DNA from: Mycolicibacterium chlorophenolicum
GTDB lineage: Bacteria > Actinomycetota > Actinomycetes > Mycobacteriales > Mycobacteriaceae
Length of the DNA: 64,000 nucleotides
Direction: 5' to 3'
Assembly (NCBI RefSeq): GCF_001044235.1
Contig: NZ_JYNL01000069.1
Location: 377,823 to 441,822, forward strand
The notes beneath the pieces are model-generated. The model ran no database searches and was not told the origin of the DNA. It saw nothing but the letters and a program-made list of their open reading frames with translations. Below, piece after piece: positions 32,131 through 41,392 of this stretch (positions are counted from its first letter, which is position 1; each line of letters opens with the position of its first letter). The translations under genes were made by a program, and so were the position numbers.

Positions 32131-32809
32131 CGGGCGGCGGCGGTGGTGGCGGCCCGGGCGGTGCCGGCGGTACGGGCGGCGGCGCGGTGGGCGAAAGTCC
32201 GTGCGGCGCATCGGCGATGGTGTGCCACAGGGCGGTGTACCAGGGGTCGGAGCTGGTGACCGCGGTCTGGCCCTCCGGCGCCGCGCCGGGCTGTGTGGCC
32301 CCGGGCGGCAATTGCACCTGATAAGGGATCTCCCCCGGCATCACGAAGCCCAGCCGTTCCCGCGCCTGCGCCGCGATGAACACCGGATCGGCCAGCTTGG
32401 CCTTCTGCGCCTCGAGATCGGCGATCTGGTCCCGCAATTGGGCTTCCGAGGCCTGCAGCTGCTTCATCTCGGTGCGCTGCCCGAAGTAGGTGCGCACCGG
32501 ACCCGCGATCGTCAGGGTCAGCACACACACCACCGCGGCCAGGATCGCTGCGCGCCGCGCTGTCGACCCGAACCGCTGATCGGCGGCCGCCTCCACCGAC
32601 GCGGCGATTGACTCGCGGATCGACGTCCCCGCCGGCTGCAACTCGAGCTCCTGCCCGGGCTCGCGTTCCGGCGCGGGGAGTTGGGCAGCAGGGCGCTCGC
32701 GCCGGACCGATGTGCCGCGCGGCTTGGCCCGTCCGGCGTCGCCGGGCTTACCCGGCTTCGCGGGCCGGGACGTGCGCCGCCGGGGATCGGGCCGTTTCGC
32801 TTCGGGCAC
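32123..32809 (-). CDS. FtsB/DivIC-type septum formation initiator
   Basis: 228 residues. A basic Pro-rich cytoplasmic tail (1-86) leads to one membrane helix (AAILAAVVCVLTLTIAGPV, about 87-105). An extracytoplasmic coiled coil (QRTEMKQLQASEAQLRDQIA, then DLEAQKAKL) and the DPVFIAAQARERLGFVMPGE motif of the FtsB/DivIC family follow. It probably joins FtsL and FtsQ at the septum. The final 20 or so residues are almost all proline (PPPVPPAPPGPPPPPPPGG), lengthening the usual family tail. Downstream genes overlap it, suggesting coupled expression with eno upstream by three bases. Confidence 0.87.
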   Translation of the reverse strand: MPEAKRPDPRRRTSRPAKPGKPGDAGRAKPRGTSVRRERPAAQLPAPEREPGQELELQPAGTSIRESIAASVEAAADQRFGSTARRAAILAAVVCVLTLTIAGPVRTYFGQRTEMKQLQASEAQLRDQIADLEAQKAKLADPVFIAAQARERLGFVMPGEIPYQVQLPPGATQPGAAPEGQTAVTSSDPWYTALWHTIADAPHGLSPTAPPPVPPAPPGPPPPPPPGG

Positions 32810-32812
32810 AGG

Positions 32813-34102
32813 CTATTTCGCTCCGCCTTCGAATCGCGGGAACGCCAGGTCGCCGGCGTAGCGGGCGGCGTCGCCGAGCTCGTCCTCGATGCGCAGCAGC
32901 TGGTTGTACTTGGCGACGCGCTCGCTGCGGGCCGGCGCGCCGGTCTTGATCTGACCACTGCCGACCGCCACCGCGAGATCGGCGATCGTCGTGTCCTCGG
33001 TCTCGCCGCTGCGGTGGCTCATCATCGTCTTGTAACCGGCGTTGTGGGCCAGCGACACCGCGTCCAGCGTCTCGGTCAGCGTGCCGATCTGATTCACCTT
33101 CACCAGCAGCGCGTTGGCGGCGCCGCGTTCGATGCCGTCCTCGAGCCGTTCGGGATTGGTGACGAACAGGTCGTCGCCGACGAGCTGCACCCGGTCCCCG
33201 ATCGCGGTGGTCAGCGCGACCCAGCCGTCCCAGTCGTCCTCGGACAGCGGGTCCTCGATCGACACCAGCGGGTAAGCGCCAATCAGCTGCTCGTAGAAGG
33301 CCGCCATCTGCTCGGCGGAGCGGGTCTCCTTCTCGAACGCGTAGCCGGTGCCCTTGGTGTAGAACTCGGTGGCCGCGACGTCGAGCGCGAGCGCCACGTC
33401 GCTGCCGATCTTCAGGCCTGCCGCCTCGATGGCCGTACCGATCAGATCCAGCGCGGCCTTGGTGCCGGGCAGGTCCGGGGCGAAGCCGCCCTCATCGCCC
33501 AGCCCGGTGGCCAGGCCCTGCTTCTTCAGCACCGACTTGAGCGCGTGGTAGACCTCCGCGCCCCAGCGCAGCGCCTCCTTGAAGCTCGGCGCGCCGATCG
33601 GGGCGATCATGAACTCCTGGACGTCGACGCCGGTGTCGGCGTGCGCACCGCCGTTGATGATGTTCATCATCGGCACCGGCAGGATGTGCGCGTTCGGGCC
33701 GCCGACGTAGCGGAACAGCGGCAGCGCGGCGCTGTCGGCCGCGGCCTTGGCCACCGCCAGCGAGACGCCGAGGATCGCGTTGGCGCCCAGCCGCGACTTG
33801 TCGGGGGTGCCGTCGAGGTCGACCAGCGCCTGGTCCACGAGCCGCTGCTCGTCGGCGCCCAGGCCGATCACCGCCGGGGCGATCTCGTCGAGCACCGCCT
33901 CCACGGCCTTCTGGACACCTTTGCCGAGGTAGCGCGACCCGCCGTCACGCAGCTCCACGGCCTCGTGCTCGCCCGTGGAGGCGCCCGAGGGGACGGCGGC
34001 GCGGGCGACGGTGCCGTCCAGCAGACCCACCTCGACCTCCACCGTCGGGTTGCCCCGGGAGTCGAGAATCTCGCGGGCTCCGACCTGCTCGATGATGGGC
34101 AC
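32813..34102 (-). CDS. eno: enolase
   Basis: 429 residues, standard for bacterial enolase. The GTG start follows CAAGGAGGCAGTC. Conserved parts include EILDSRGNPTVEVEVGL, PSGASTGEHEAVELRDGG, the catalytic GDEGGFAPD loop, the magnesium acids in VSIEDPL and LVGDDLFVTN, and the signature LLVKVNQIGTLTETLDAV with the catalytic Lys. The enzyme converts 2-phosphoglycerate to phosphoenolpyruvate in glycolysis and is also part of RNA degradosomes in some bacteria. It is first in a four-gene tight run with the FtsB-like, DUF501 and ppx2 genes. Confidence 0.97.
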   Translation of the reverse strand: MPIIEQVGAREILDSRGNPTVEVEVGLLDGTVARAAVPSGASTGEHEAVELRDGGSRYLGKGVQKAVEAVLDEIAPAVIGLGADEQRLVDQALVDLDGTPDKSRLGANAILGVSLAVAKAAADSAALPLFRYVGGPNAHILPVPMMNIINGGAHADTGVDVQEFMIAPIGAPSFKEALRWGAEVYHALKSVLKKQGLATGLGDEGGFAPDLPGTKAALDLIGTAIEAAGLKIGSDVALALDVAATEFYTKGTGYAFEKETRSAEQMAAFYEQLIGAYPLVSIEDPLSEDDWDGWVALTTAIGDRVQLVGDDLFVTNPERLEDGIERGAANALLVKVNQIGTLTETLDAVSLAHNAGYKTMMSHRSGETEDTTIADLAVAVGSGQIKTGAPARSERVAKYNQLLRIEDELGDAARYAGDLAFPRFEGGAK

Positions 34103-34172
34103 GACTGCCTCCTTGGTCTTCGGACGAACGATCAGCACTGAGCCTAGAGGGTGGCCGTTCGCGTGGCGTGCT

Positions 34173-34955
34173 CTACAGCGGGTGTCCGCCGGCGTAGGCG
34201 GTCGCCCAGTCGCGGACCGTGCGCGCGTACTGGTCGGAGTGGTTGTAGGCGCGCAGCGCGTCCATCCAGCCGCGCGGAGTCGCCAGGTCCTTTCCGCTCC
34301 AGCACAGATAGCCCGCCGCCGACAGCGCCGCATCGTCGATGTTGTCGGCACTGATCTGCCCGTCGTTGTTCGCGTCGACGCCGTAGAGCCGCCACGTCTC
34401 GGGGATGAACTGCATGGGCCCCATGGCCCGGGCGAACGGTTCGTCACCCTTACTCTCCACGGCCGGGTCGTGGCTGACCGAGTCGTTGTCGAGGATCTCC
34501 AGGTTGCCGGCGGTGCCGTCGAGCAGCACGCCGCGGATCGGCGGCCTCACATCGCCGTTGCGCGCGATCGTCGCGCCGCGGTAGGTGCCGTGGTGGCTCT
34601 CCACCTGGCCGATGCCCGCCAGCGTCGTCCACTTCAGGTGGCAGTCGGGGTTCTCCACCTCCGCGACGCGGGCGGCGTAGGCGTAGGCCTCCAGCGCCGT
34701 CACCGGAATGCCCAGCGCCGGGGCGCGCTGCGCGGCCCATTCGTGCAGCGCATCGGCGGGCCGGCCCTTCGCATAGGTGTCGATCTGAGGGACGGGATCA
34801 CCGGCCGGCGGCGGTACCCCGTCGGGGATCGGGCTGCCGAGCTGCCAGGAACAGCTGGCGGCCAGGAGCAGCGCTGTCGCGCCGATCACGGCCACCGCCT
34901 GCAGCCAACGCACCCGTGTCACCGGACTCCTCAACCCACTCTGGTTCCTAGCCAT
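34173..34955 (-). CDS. lpqU: LpqU lipoprotein, lytic transglycosylase-like
   Basis: 260 residues. Signal peptide with lipobox LLAASC (Cys35), then a lytic-transglycosylase/lysozyme-like domain: LEAYAYAARVAEVENPDCHL, the catalytic Glu in GIGQVESHHGTYRG, GPMQFIPETWRLYG and the GYLCWSGKDLA ending. These motifs are those of membrane-bound lytic transglycosylase B relatives that cut peptidoglycan glycan strands. An EF-hand-like loop DANNDGQISADNIDDAA is visible and may bind calcium. LpqU precedes eno in M. tuberculosis. The ATG at MARNQSG is preferred to one five codons earlier. Confidence 0.88.
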   Translation of the reverse strand: MARNQSGLRSPVTRVRWLQAVAVIGATALLLAASCSWQLGSPIPDGVPPPAGDPVPQIDTYAKGRPADALHEWAAQRAPALGIPVTALEAYAYAARVAEVENPDCHLKWTTLAGIGQVESHHGTYRGATIARNGDVRPPIRGVLLDGTAGNLEILDNDSVSHDPAVESKGDEPFARAMGPMQFIPETWRLYGVDANNDGQISADNIDDAALSAAGYLCWSGKDLATPRGWMDALRAYNHSDQYARTVRDWATAYAGGHPL

Positions 34956-35016
34956 GCTGCCACGCACCAAAGGACTTAAGACTCATCCCGGGCCGCGGAG
35001 GGGCGGTGTACATTCA

Positions 35017-35077
35017 CTTAGCGCAACGCTAAGCAAGGTGAGCCACACCTTGCTTTGCTTAGGCAAGGCTAGGTGCC
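35017..35077. promoter_or_regulatory. iron-box-like palindrome cluster upstream of efeUOB
   Basis: Three elements: CTTAGCG/CGCTAAG, 7-bp arms three bases apart (35017-35033). AAGCAAGGTG/CACCTTGCTT, 10-bp perfect arms with spacer AGCCA (35031-35055). TTAGGCAAGGCTAGGTGCC (35059-35077), whose left two thirds match the IdeR/DtxR box TTAGGTTAGGCTAACCTAA. The middle one also keeps the AGGT-AG-C-ACCT core. They lie within 85 bases upstream of efeU, where IdeR would repress iron uptake. Confidence 0.6.
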
Positions 35078-35100
35078 ACAGACGTAGCGAGGACGATTCG

Positions 35101-36023
35101 ATGAGCATGATCACCGACCTGCCGGTCAGCATGTCCTCGACCACCCTGGCGGCATCCCCCAACATCACCTCCCAGCTGTTCGGCAGCGGCCTGATCGGCC
35201 TGCGTGAAGGCCTGGAAGCAGCCATCGTGGTGTCGATCCTGGTCGCCTTCCTGGTCAAGTCGGACCGTCGCGACGCGCTCAGATGGGTGTGGCTGGGCGT
35301 CGGCGCCGCGATCGCGCTGACGCTGACCGTGTTCCTCGTCATCCAGTTCGGCGAGAACACCATCACCGGCCTGGCCGCCGAGGCCATCGCGGGAGTCGCG
35401 TCCCTGATCGCCGTGGTCATCGTCACCACGATGGTGCTCTGGATGCGCAGAGCCGCCGCCGGGATGTCGGGCGAACTGCGCAACGACATGGCCCAGGCGC
35501 TCGAGACCGGCCCGCTGGCCGTCGCGCTGCTGGCCTTCTTCGCGGTCGGCCGCGAAGGCGTGGAACCGCCCTGTTCATGGTCGGGTACGCCGAGGCGACG
35601 ACGAACTGGCCGCTGGTCGGACTCGTCGTCGGCGTGCTGATCGCCGGGGTCATCGCCTACGGCATGTATCGCGGTGCGCTGAGCATCAACCTCGCCAAGT
35701 TCTTCACCTACACCGGCGTCTTCCTCATCGTCGTCGCCGCCGGCATCCTCGCCTACGGCATCGGTGCCCTGCAGACGGTCGGCTGGCTCCCCGGCCTGGC
35801 CACCAAGGCCTTCGACATCACCACCTGGTTCAACTGGTCCTCCTGGTACGGCGAGGTGATCCAGGGCGTCTTCAACGTCACCCCCACCCCGACGGTGCTG
35901 CAGCTGGTCAGCTGGCTGGCCTACCTCGCCGTCGTGCTCGCCCTGTTCCTGCGTCCCACCCCGGCGCCGGCCCGCCCGGCCCGACCCGCTCCCCAACCCG
36001 ATCCCGAAAGGTCCACCACGTGA
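35101..36023 (+). pseudogene. efeU: efeU ferrous iron permease, frameshifted
   Basis: The first frame (35101-35640) gives the N-terminal half of EfeU with its REGLE iron motif (GLIGLREGLEAAIVVSILVA). At the second motif the frame breaks: after GREGVE the frame continues PPCSWSGT and stops at 35640. The rest of EfeU (TALFMVGYAEATTNW, GLVVGVLIAGVIAYGMYRGA, to a Pro-rich C-terminus) is in the next frame down to 36023. One missing base near 35564-35566 (GGAACCG where GGAGACCG or GGAAACCG is expected) explains it. EfeU is the membrane channel of the EfeUOB system; a broken copy would leave EfeO and EfeB without it. Start ATG follows GAGGACGATTCG. Confidence 0.8.
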
Positions 36024-37171
36024 AGGTTCACCCCGTCGTGCTCACCGCGGCCCTGGCCGCCCTGGCGTTGAGCGGTTGCCAGGCCAAGGAGGAGTCCGCA
36101 GGTGCCGCCGAGGGCTCCGAAGCGCCCGCCCAGATCACCGTCGACGCCTCCGACACCTCGTGCCAGCTGTCCGGCTCCGCAGGGACCACCGGGACGAACA
36201 CGTTCGTGATCACCAACAACGGCAACAAGGTGACCGAGTTCTACGTCTACGGCGAGGGTGAGCGCGTGATGGGCGAGGTGGAGAACATCTCCCCCGGCCT
36301 GCAGCGCAAGCTCGTCGTCCAGCTCTCTCAACCGGGCACCTATCAGACGGCCTGCAAGCCCGGCATGATCGGCGACGGCATCCGCGGCGACTTCACCGTC
36401 ACCGGCGACGCCGTCGAGATCGACACCGAGGGCAAGTTCAAGGAAGCCGCCGACAGCTACAAGCGCTACGTCAACAGCCAGAGCGACGCCCTCATCCCGG
36501 CCGTCGAGTCGTTCGTCGCCGCGATCAAGGCCGGCGACATCGAGGCCGCCAAGGCGCAGTACCCCACGGCGCGGACCTACTACGAGCGCATCGAGCCCGT
36601 CGCCGAGTCGTTCCCCAACGACCTCGACCCGCGCATCGACCTGCGGGAGGCCGACCTCGAGCCGGGCCAGAAGTGGACCGGGTTCCACCGGCTCGAGAAG
36701 GACCTGTGGGTCAGCGGGCTGCAGCCCGACACCAACGCGATCGCCGACCAGCTGGTGGCCGACGTCAAGGAACTCGACGCCGGCGTGAAGGCGCCCGACT
36801 ACACGATCGACTCCACCCAGATCGCCGGTGGCGCACAGGGTCTGCTGGACGAAATCGCCACCAGCAAGATCAGCGGCGAAGAGGACATCTTCAGCCACAC
36901 CGACCTGTGGGACTTCAACGCCAACCTGCAGGGCAGCCAGACCGCTGTGGCGTCGGTGCGGCCGATCCTCGACGAGCGCAACGCCGATCTGGGCAAGCGC
37001 GTCGACCAGCGGTTCGCCGAGGCCGAGAAGCTGCTCGAGAAGTACCGGCAGGGCGACGGATTCGTCGGCTACGACAGCGTCACCGAGCCCGAACGTCAGG
37101 AGCTCTCGCGCGCGATCGACGCGTTGAGCAAAGAGGTGAGCCAGGTGCAGGGTGTCATCGCACCCCAATGA
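36020..37171 (+). CDS. efeO: EfeO iron-uptake lipoprotein
   Basis: 383 residues. Lipobox ALSGC (Cys20). An N-terminal cupredoxin-like domain (TVDASDTSCQLSGSAGTTGT, then NTFVITNNGNKVTEFYVY and PGTYQTACKPGMIGDG) carries Cys residues. The C-terminal M75 domain has the HxxE metal motif at TGFHRLEKDLW and conserved LLDEIATSKISGEEDIFSH. EfeO binds ferric or ferrous iron outside the membrane and hands it to EfeU. The GTG overlaps the efeU stop (GTGA). The gene is intact even though efeU looks broken. Confidence 0.93.
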   Translation: MKVHPVVLTAALAALALSGCQAKEESAGAAEGSEAPAQITVDASDTSCQLSGSAGTTGTNTFVITNNGNKVTEFYVYGEGERVMGEVENISPGLQRKLVVQLSQPGTYQTACKPGMIGDGIRGDFTVTGDAVEIDTEGKFKEAADSYKRYVNSQSDALIPAVESFVAAIKAGDIEAAKAQYPTARTYYERIEPVAESFPNDLDPRIDLREADLEPGQKWTGFHRLEKDLWVSGLQPDTNAIADQLVADVKELDAGVKAPDYTIDSTQIAGGAQGLLDEIATSKISGEEDIFSHTDLWDFNANLQGSQTAVASVRPILDERNADLGKRVDQRFAEAEKLLEKYRQGDGFVGYDSVTEPERQELSRAIDALSKEVSQVQGVIAPQ

Positions 37172-38450
37172 GCCCGTGCCTGCACGGCAGGGGCTGAGTA
37201 GGCGAAAGCTGTTCGGCGCGGCCGGAGTCGGCGCCGCGGTGGTCGGCGCGGCCGGCGCCGGAGCGCTGGCCGGCCGCGCGACCGCGGCCGCGCCCGCCGT
37301 CCATCTGGAGACCGCGGTCCCGTTCCGTGGTGAGCACCAGGCCGGCATCGTCACCGAGGCGCAGGACCGCATGCACTTCGCGACGTTCGACGTGACGACC
37401 AACAGCCGCGACGACGTCATCAAGATGCTGGCCGACTGGACCGAGATGGCCGAGCGGATGACGCAGGGCCAGGAGGCGTTCAAGAACGGGGCCACCGGCC
37501 AGAACCCTTATGCCCCACCGACGGACACCGGCGAGGCGCTCGGCCTGCCGCCGTCGCAGTTGACGCTGACGATCGGGTTCGGCCCGTCGTTCTTCGTCAA
37601 GGACGGCGTCGACCGGTTCGGCATCGCGGACAAGAAATCCGCGCAGCTGGTCGACCTGCCGAAGTTCCCGAACGAGAAGATCGAACCGGCCCGCAGCGGC
37701 GGCGACATCGTCGTGCAGGCCTGCGCCAACGACCCGCAGGTCGCCGTCCACGCGATCCGCAACCTGGCCCGCATCGGCTTCGGCACCGTCGCGGTGCGCT
37801 ACTCCCAGCTCGGCTTCGGCCGCACGTCGTCGACCACCCGTGAGCAGACCACGCCGCGAAACCTGTTCGGCTTCAAGGACGGAACGGCGAACCTGCGCTC
37901 CGACGAGACCGACAAGCTGAACCGTTTCGTCTGGGTCGGCGACGGCGACGGCCCGGCCTGGCTGACCGGCGGCACGTATCTGGTGGCGCGGCGGATCCGG
38001 ATGCGGATCGAGCAGTGGGACCGCACCACGCTGCTCGAGCAGGAACGCGTCATCGGCCGGCAGAAGGGCAGCGGCGCGCCGATGGGCCAGTCCGACGAGT
38101 TCGACGAGCTGAACTTCACGCTCAAGGACAAGAAGGACAAGCCGCTGATCGACGAGGTCGCCCACGTACGGCTGGCGTCGAAGGAGAACCTCGGCGGCAT
38201 CGAGATTTTGCGCCGCGGCTACAACTTCACCGACGGCTCGGACGGCTTCGGCCACCTCGACGCCGGGCTGTTCTTCATCGCGTTCGTCCGCGACCCGCTC
38301 ACGCAGTTCATCCCGATGCAGAATGCGTTGTCGCGCAAGGACGCGCTGAACGAATACATCACGCCGACGAGCTCCGCGCTGTTCGCCTGCCCACCGGGCA
38401 TCCGCGAGGGCGACACGTCGACGTTCTGGGGCTCGACGCTGTTCGACTGA
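37152..38450 (+). CDS. efeB: EfeB, Tat-exported dye-decolorizing haem peroxidase
   Basis: 432 residues from a GTG overlapping efeO by 20 bases; GTG 37176 just after the efeO stop is an alternative. A twin-arginine signal (LSRRKLFGAAGVGAAVVGAA) directs folded export. The mature domain is DyP-type: the GXXDG motif as NLFGFKDGTANLR near residue 238, distal Arg in GTYLVARRIRMRIEQWDRT, and the GLFFIAFVRDPLTQFIPMQ stretch. With EfeO it supplies iron, possibly by oxidising Fe2+ or releasing haem iron. A CGCGTCCCCTTTT motif repeats after the stop and includes T-runs. Confidence 0.93.
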   Translation: MSSHPNEPVPARQGLSRRKLFGAAGVGAAVVGAAGAGALAGRATAAAPAVHLETAVPFRGEHQAGIVTEAQDRMHFATFDVTTNSRDDVIKMLADWTEMAERMTQGQEAFKNGATGQNPYAPPTDTGEALGLPPSQLTLTIGFGPSFFVKDGVDRFGIADKKSAQLVDLPKFPNEKIEPARSGGDIVVQACANDPQVAVHAIRNLARIGFGTVAVRYSQLGFGRTSSTTREQTTPRNLFGFKDGTANLRSDETDKLNRFVWVGDGDGPAWLTGGTYLVARRIRMRIEQWDRTTLLEQERVIGRQKGSGAPMGQSDEFDELNFTLKDKKDKPLIDEVAHVRLASKENLGGIEILRRGYNFTDGSDGFGHLDAGLFFIAFVRDPLTQFIPMQNALSRKDALNEYITPTSSALFACPPGIREGDTSTFWGSTLFD

Positions 38451-38610
38451 GCTCGCTCCGTTCTCGCGTCCCCTTTTTCGCGTCCCCTTTTCGCCCAAAC
38501 CGGCACACGGGCGAACAATCGCGAGAGCACGCCGCCATTTCGTCGATCTCGGCGCCTCTCGCACGCCTTCTCCTGCGCACGACTCTCGCCGTATCGCTCA
38601 CGGCTGTGTA

Positions 38611-38640
38611 CCTTGTCTGTAACGTTCCTTACAGACAAGG
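38611..38640. promoter_or_regulatory. TetR operator, 12-bp perfect inverted repeat over the ribosome binding site
   Basis: CCTTGTCTGTAA and TTACAGACAAGG are exact complements separated by CGTTCC. The right arm supplies the AAGGAGG ribosome binding site of the TetR gene starting at 38647, so repressor binding would block its own expression and that of the coupled SDR. Confidence 0.8.
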
Positions 38641-38646
38641 AGGAGC

Positions 38647-39276
38647 ATGGCCGAGTCACCCACTCAGCGCCGGCAGCAGGGCGCCGCGTCCCGCGAGCAG
38701 ATCCTCGACGTGAGCGAGCGGCTGATGGCCGCCCGGGGATACGCCGGCACGTCGATCAGCGACATCCGCAGAGAGTGTGGCCTCCCGGCGAGCTCCATCT
38801 ACTGGCACTTCGGCTCCAAGGACGGCGTGCTGGCGGCTGTCATGGAGCGTGGCGCGGAGCGCTTCTTCGCGCAGATCCCCCGCCGCGCGCCGGACGGCGC
38901 CGACGGTCCTGACCTGGAGGAGCGGCGCTCCGCCGCCGCGAAGGTTCTGGCGGAGCACCCCGAGTTCCTGCGGCTGACCTACATCCTCGCGCTGGAGCGC
39001 ATCGACGATCCCGCGGTCGCGGCCGCCGTGCGCCGCGTCCGCGACAAGGCGATCACCGGGTTCTGCGAAGCGATCGCGCCGCTGCTCCCCGCCGACGTCG
39101 CACCCGATCGGGCTGAACGCATCGTGGCCGAACTCGGCGCGTTCGCCGTCGCCGTGTCCGACGGCGTGTTCTTCGCCGATCACCTGGAGCCCGATTCGAC
39201 GGACGTCGACCGGATGTACCGCCGGCTGTTCCAGGCCGTCGAAGCCCTGATCCCGATCCTGTTGGAGGAGCAATGA
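38647..39276 (+). CDS. TetR-family repressor, autoregulated
   Basis: 209 residues. The N-terminal helix-turn-helix (REQILDVSERLMAARGYAGT, then SISDIRRECGLPASSIYWHF with GSKDGVLAAV) is standard TetR. The C-terminal half is an all-helical ligand domain of no named subclass. A perfect palindrome lies between its promoter region and its start. The stop overlaps the SDR start (ATGA), so the SDR is its most likely target. Ligand unknown; a hydrophobic aldehyde, ketone or lipid is plausible from the SDR partner. Confidence 0.87.
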   Translation: MAESPTQRRQQGAASREQILDVSERLMAARGYAGTSISDIRRECGLPASSIYWHFGSKDGVLAAVMERGAERFFAQIPRRAPDGADGPDLEERRSAAAKVLAEHPEFLRLTYILALERIDDPAVAAAVRRVRDKAITGFCEAIAPLLPADVAPDRAERIVAELGAFAVAVSDGVFFADHLEPDSTDVDRMYRRLFQAVEALIPILLEEQ

Positions 39277-40178
39277 CCCGTCGCACCGTCATCATCACCG
39301 GCGCCAACACCGGCCTCGGCTTCGAATGTGCGCGAACCATCCTGAACTGCGACTCCTCGTGGCATGTGGTGCTCGCGGTTCGCGATCCGCTGCGTGGGGC
39401 GCACGCCGTCGACCGCCTCGGTGCCGCCGACCGGTGCACCGTGCTGCCCTGCGACCTGGCGTCGCTGCGTTCGGTCGGCGGGTTCGTCGACGCCCTCACC
39501 CGGGCCGACCTGCCACCGCTGCACGCCATCGTCTGCAACGCCGGGCTGCAGGTGGTAGACACCAGCCAGGTGACCGCGGACGGCATCGAGATGACGTTCG
39601 GCGTCAATCACCTCGGCCACTTCGCCCTTGTCACAACACTTCTCGACCATCTCGCCACCCCGGGGCGAATCGTGGTGGTCAGCAGCGGCACACACGACCC
39701 GGACAAGTTCACCGGCATGCCGGCACCGCAGTTCACCTCGGCGGCAGATCTCGCGCTACCGGGGAACCCCGACGACAAGGACGGCCGCCGCAGATACACC
39801 ACGTCGAAGCTGTGCAACATGCTGTTCGCCTACGAGCTCGACCGCAGACTCGACCAGGGTGCCCGCGGTGTGACGGTGACCGCGTTCGATCCCGGCCTGA
39901 TGCCGGGGTCCGGCCTGGCGCGGGAGTACACCCCGCTGGGCCGGCTGGCCTGGCGCTACCTGTTCCCGCTGCTGCGCGTCCTGCCGAACGTCAACAGCAT
40001 CGCGACGTCGGGCGCGCGACTGGCCGCGTTGACCGTCGACCCGTCGTTCGACGGCGTGACCGGAACGTATTTCGAAGGTAGCCGGGCGATTCCGTCGTCG
40101 AAGGAGTCCTACGACACGGCCACGGCGCTGGACCTGTGGGCGACGAGCGAACAGCTGGTGGCCACCGCGCGCGCGTGA
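39273..40178 (+). CDS. short-chain dehydrogenase/reductase
   Basis: 301 residues with NAD(P) loop TVIITGANTGLGFECARTIL, strand motif AIVCNAGLQVV (NAG), catalytic VVVSSGTHDP with Ser, and YTTSKLCNMLFAYEL (Y-x-x-x-K). The size and the GVNHLGHFALVTTLL element match the retinol dehydrogenase/protochlorophyllide reductase-like branch, usually NADP-dependent. The substrate is unknown. Translation is coupled to the TetR gene. No membrane helix. Confidence 0.88.
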   Translation: MTRRTVIITGANTGLGFECARTILNCDSSWHVVLAVRDPLRGAHAVDRLGAADRCTVLPCDLASLRSVGGFVDALTRADLPPLHAIVCNAGLQVVDTSQVTADGIEMTFGVNHLGHFALVTTLLDHLATPGRIVVVSSGTHDPDKFTGMPAPQFTSAADLALPGNPDDKDGRRRYTTSKLCNMLFAYELDRRLDQGARGVTVTAFDPGLMPGSGLAREYTPLGRLAWRYLFPLLRVLPNVNSIATSGARLAALTVDPSFDGVTGTYFEGSRAIPSSKESYDTATALDLWATSEQLVATARA

Positions 40179-40382
40179 CCGAGATCGACGAGGGGCGTGA
40201 ACGCGGTCGGGCCGACATCAGCCGTCACACCTCTGCACGATGTGCAGGCGAAGTGCGAGCGCACGGGTGCACAACGTGAATACCTGAGACTGCCGAGAAT
40301 CCGGAACGCACGAAATCCACGTTCTGCAGAGAAAGTTCGAATCCACCCGACCAGATCGCTGACAAGGTGGATCTCGTCGCGG

Positions 40383-41392
40383 TCAGCCCTCGCGCTGGGG
40401 CTCCTCGGCCTGGCGCTCAGTCTCCTCGGGCTCCGCCTCCGCCTCGGGCTCGTCGTCGACGATCTCGTGCGGCCAGTGGGCACGCCATTCGTCGGCGGAG
40501 ATCACCGCGTGCGGGCTGTCGTCGAGCTCCTCGGCGACGTCATCGCCGCGCTGCGCCGCGGCCGCGGACCGCTCGGCGGCACGCACATCGGCCATGAACT
40601 CCAATACCGCTGAGCGCAAGGCGTTCTCGGCATCGAAATCGGCTGTCACGGTGATCCAGGTGAGCGCGTCGGGCACCAGCTCCGGCGGGAAGCCGGCGCC
40701 TTCGGCGCGGGCGAGCACCTTCTGCGCAAGCGCCAGCGCGGGCTGCGCCGTCGGGATGTCGTCCATGATCGACTGGCGCGCGGACTTCTCCAGTGCCTTG
40801 CGCGCTTCCCACTGTGCCAGTTGATCTTCCAGCGAGATCGACTCGCCGGCGAGCACCGCGGGCACGCGATTGCCGAGCTTGCGGACCAGCGCGTCGGCGA
40901 CGTCGTCGATGCCGAACGCGTTCTCCGGCGCGTCCTCGGCGATTCGGGCGTGGAACAGCACCTGCAGCAGCACGTCGCCGAGCTCGTCGCGCAACTCGGT
41001 CAGATCTCCGCCGTGCACTGCGTCGAACAGCTCGTAGGTCTCCTCGAGCAGATACCGCCGCAGCGAGTCGTGGGTCTGCTCACTCTCCCAGGGGCCCGCG
41101 GTGCGCAGCTTGTCCATCATCGCCACGGCGTCGACCAGATGCTCGCCGGGCGCGGGCTCCGGCGCGGCGATCACCCGCTCGCCGGCGGCCAGCCGCGCGG
41201 CCACCGACGGGTGGTCGCGATCGGAAGACAGCAGCACGGGCGCGGGATCGCCCTCGTAGGCGGGCCGTGCCGACGGCAGCGACCACGGCACTTTGATCGG
41301 CATCTCCTCGGTGTACTGCACGTCACCGGAGAGCAGCTCGATCGCCTCGACGGGTACCAGCGAGGGGCGGCGCGGGTCCACCAGGACAACCG

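Noticed and set aside
35540..35600. Programmed frameshifting in efeU
   Set aside because: No slippery heptamer or downstream stem that would support recoding was seen; a lesion or sequencing error is simpler.
40179..40382. Regulatory RNA between the SDR and mazG
   Set aside because: Only a short CTGCAC/GTGCAG hairpin is visible between two converging genes; nothing further supports an RNA gene.
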